DNA of 64,000 bases from Bradyrhizobium elkanii USDA 76 (lineage in GTDB: Bacteria > Pseudomonadota > Alphaproteobacteria > Rhizobiales > Xanthobacteraceae). Within the stretch, counting starts at the first letter, position 1. The number at the start of each line of letters is the position of its first letter. The notes below the pieces were generated by a model, which saw nothing but the letters and a program-made list of their open reading frames with translations, did not search any database and was not told the DNA's origin. The stretch covers positions 4,456,001-4,520,000 of the forward strand of contig NZ_CP066356.1 in NCBI RefSeq assembly GCF_023278185.1, written 5' to 3'. The position numbers and the translations under genes were made by a program. Of this stretch, positions 62,991-64,000 are shown in pieces.

Positions 62991-63507
62991 CTTATACGTG
63001 CTCTCCCCGGCGAGACTGGGCTTTGTTGTCACCGTCTCCACAACGCGCATCGCGCAATGTGAAAAGACACCTGCCGTTAGGGCGTCAGGCCTGCACGATT
63101 TCGCCGTCCGCCTTGCGCGATCTCGTCAGTCACACGCTCGGCGTCCACCGCATCTCGACCCACGTTCGTGACGACCGCGAAGCGCCCCTCGATCGGGTGA
63201 GACGGGGAATTGATACACTGAGCTGCGCTTCGGATAAAGCGAAATATTTTCGCGCGCGAGGATTGACAGGTTTTTGCTGAGTTGCCCGTCGGGTCGGCTT
63301 GGCGCACCTTGGTTTGGCAAGCCATGAGCCGCGCGGCAGGCGAGTGGATCGTCCCCAACGCAAAGTGTGTTGTCCCTGCAACGTCCCAAGAGTTCCGTTG
63401 AGCGTCGCACCTGTTAGGACTTCACTGTGTGGCGAATTCCCCGTTTAATAATGGCGGACCTGAGGCAAAGATTTTACCACCAAGACGTTCATTTAAGATC
63501 AGGTTCA

Positions 63508-63537
63508 AGAGGCCGCTGACCAGCGCCAGCGGCCTCT
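63508..63537. terminator. Hairpin upstream of the window-edge gene
   Basis: A perfect 11-bp stem AGAGGCCGCTG (63508-63518) / CAGCGGCCTCT (63527-63537) with an 8-nt loop lies about 80 bp after the stop of the minus-strand coiled-coil gene. There is no T-run on either strand, so its termination function is uncertain. Confidence 0.5.
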
Positions 63538-63617
63538 TCGTGTTGCTTCATTGATCGCAAATGCAGGTATGAGCGTTGCCGCGTCGATGGCGCGCAGGAA
63601 GCAGGCACGTCACGGCA

Positions 63618-64000
63618 TTAGCGCACTGACCATGGCCATGCCGGCGGTTGCGGTTTGGCGGTGGCGTGCGGCCGCGCCGGGGGTGGCGCCGGTTTGCGCG
63701 TTTGGGCAACATTGGCCGACGGCCGCGCGCGCGGCAGGGGTATTTCCGGGGTTACCGTTGGCTGTTCGGGGCTCACCTTTGGCTCCGCGGCGTTGGCGGT
63801 GACACCGGCCAGCTGTTCCTGGCTTGCGTTGAGCCGCTCGGTGACCGTCTCGCTTTCGCGCGCCATCTGATCCTGGGTCGCCTTGATCTGGTCGATGATA
63901 TCCTTGCTGCGCGCCATTTCGGCTTGGCTCGCCTCGAGTTGGCTTGCGAGGTTCTTATGGTCGCGGACCAATTGTTCCTGCCTCACCTCAAGCTGTTCGA
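63618..64000 (-). CDS. Coiled-coil, Pro-rich-tailed protein, C-terminal part (cut by window edge)
   Basis: The frame is open to the window end, so only the last 127 residues are seen. The visible part is a coiled coil with heptads rich in Gln, Leu, Ala and Ser (LVRDHKNLASQLEASQAEMARSKDIIDQIKATQDQMARESETVTERLNASQEQLAG), followed by a proline-rich basic tail (PLPRARPSANVAQTRKPAPPPARPHA...WPWSVR). The repeated QEQL/QLEASQ/QDQM units look like internal repeats. I recall similar Bradyrhizobium proteins with an N-terminal membrane anchor, but that part is outside the window. Function is unknown. Confidence 0.75.
   Translation of the reverse strand, partial: EQLEVRQEQLVRDHKNLASQLEASQAEMARSKDIIDQIKATQDQMARESETVTERLNASQEQLAGVTANAAEPKVSPEQPTVTPEIPLPRARPSANVAQTRKPAPPPARPHATAKPQPPAWPWSVR

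Larger units (their letters stand above)
62589..63617. other. 1.03-kb region without recognisable genes: repeats and an RNA-like element
   Basis: In order: a palindromic repeat (62652-62771), a highly structured stretch (62841-62990), a further about 290 bp with no clear gene or fold (62991-63290), then a hairpin at 63508-63537. Several overlapping open frames exist, the longest running 62777-63280 with 167 codons. They have no known domain or ribosome-binding site, so I treat the region as non-coding. Confidence 0.6.

Noticed and set aside
62777..63280. A 167-codon open frame across the repeat element
   Set aside because: Its sequence follows the palindromes of the element; there is no ribosome-binding site or domain. 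I treat it as a probable false ORF, though conservation tests could change this.

Overview
The window looks like chromosomal DNA of a Bradyrhizobium-type alphaproteobacterium (Bradyrhizobiaceae, Rhizobiales). This rests on the high GC content, the gene order glyA-nrdR-ribD-ribE-ribH-nusB-thiL-hppA, the order bamE-like / ubiquinol-cytochrome c chaperone / DUF177 / plsX / fabH / ihfA / MerR, an alphaproteobacterial porin, a GcrA-family regulator, a NadQ-type regulator upstream of nadABC, and several families of short palindromic repeats that I associate with this group. I see no phage, plasmid, insertion sequence or CRISPR array.

Layout. 1-3.5 kb: the end of a TctA permease gene, then a TonB-dependent siderophore receptor on the minus strand. 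3.5-12 kb: a housekeeping run on the plus strand for one-carbon metabolism, ribonucleotide reductase control, riboflavin, transcription antitermination, thiamine and a proton-pumping pyrophosphatase. 12-19 kb: a Bug-type binding protein, envelope and respiratory-assembly genes, fatty acid and phospholipid initiation genes, ihfA, a MerR regulator and tRNA-Pro(GGG). 19-25.3 kb: small secreted proteins, a MarR regulator divergent from a major porin, a candidate sRNA, a short-chain dehydrogenase, a GcrA paralogue and a small DNA-binding-like protein. 25.4-33.2 kb: catabolic and accessory enzymes, namely an acyl-CoA synthetase, a formamidase, a YdcF-like protein, DUF169, a saccharopine dehydrogenase-like reductase, and a flavin monooxygenase divergent from a MarR regulator across a perfect palindrome.

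33.2-47.6 kb: an exopolysaccharide region. It holds a Wzy/ligase-like membrane protein, an initiating phosphoglycosyltransferase, a family 4 glycosyltransferase, a Wza-like export lipoprotein and a Wzc-like copolymerase, then a GNAT/FemAB-like protein and a NodB-like deacetylase homologue. A 4.7 kb block (Bug protein, LysR, MFS transporter, LysR) separates the two parts. Two proteins here have lost catalytic motifs: the Wzc-like protein has no Walker A lysine and no C-terminal tyrosine cluster, and the deacetylase homologue has lost its metal-binding histidines and second aspartate. 47.6-64 kb: heme A synthase, the nadABC operon with its regulator, a MetY-like sulfhydrylase, a CoA-binding protein, an ECHDC3-like crotonase, a thioesterase, rplM-rpsI, a diguanylate cyclase, an AI-2E-family permease, a class I glutamine amidotransferase-like hydrolase, about 1 kb of repeats with an RNA-like fold, and the end of a coiled-coil protein gene cut by the window edge.

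The observations I would follow first are: two palindromic repeat families whose boundary heptamer CTAGAGC supplies the TAG stop codon of four different genes; the structured element at about 62.84-63.0 kb; the paired degenerate enzymes of the polysaccharide region; the candidate operators at 32.67, 25.25, 52.63 and 3.05 kb; and the sRNA-like transcript downstream of the porin gene.
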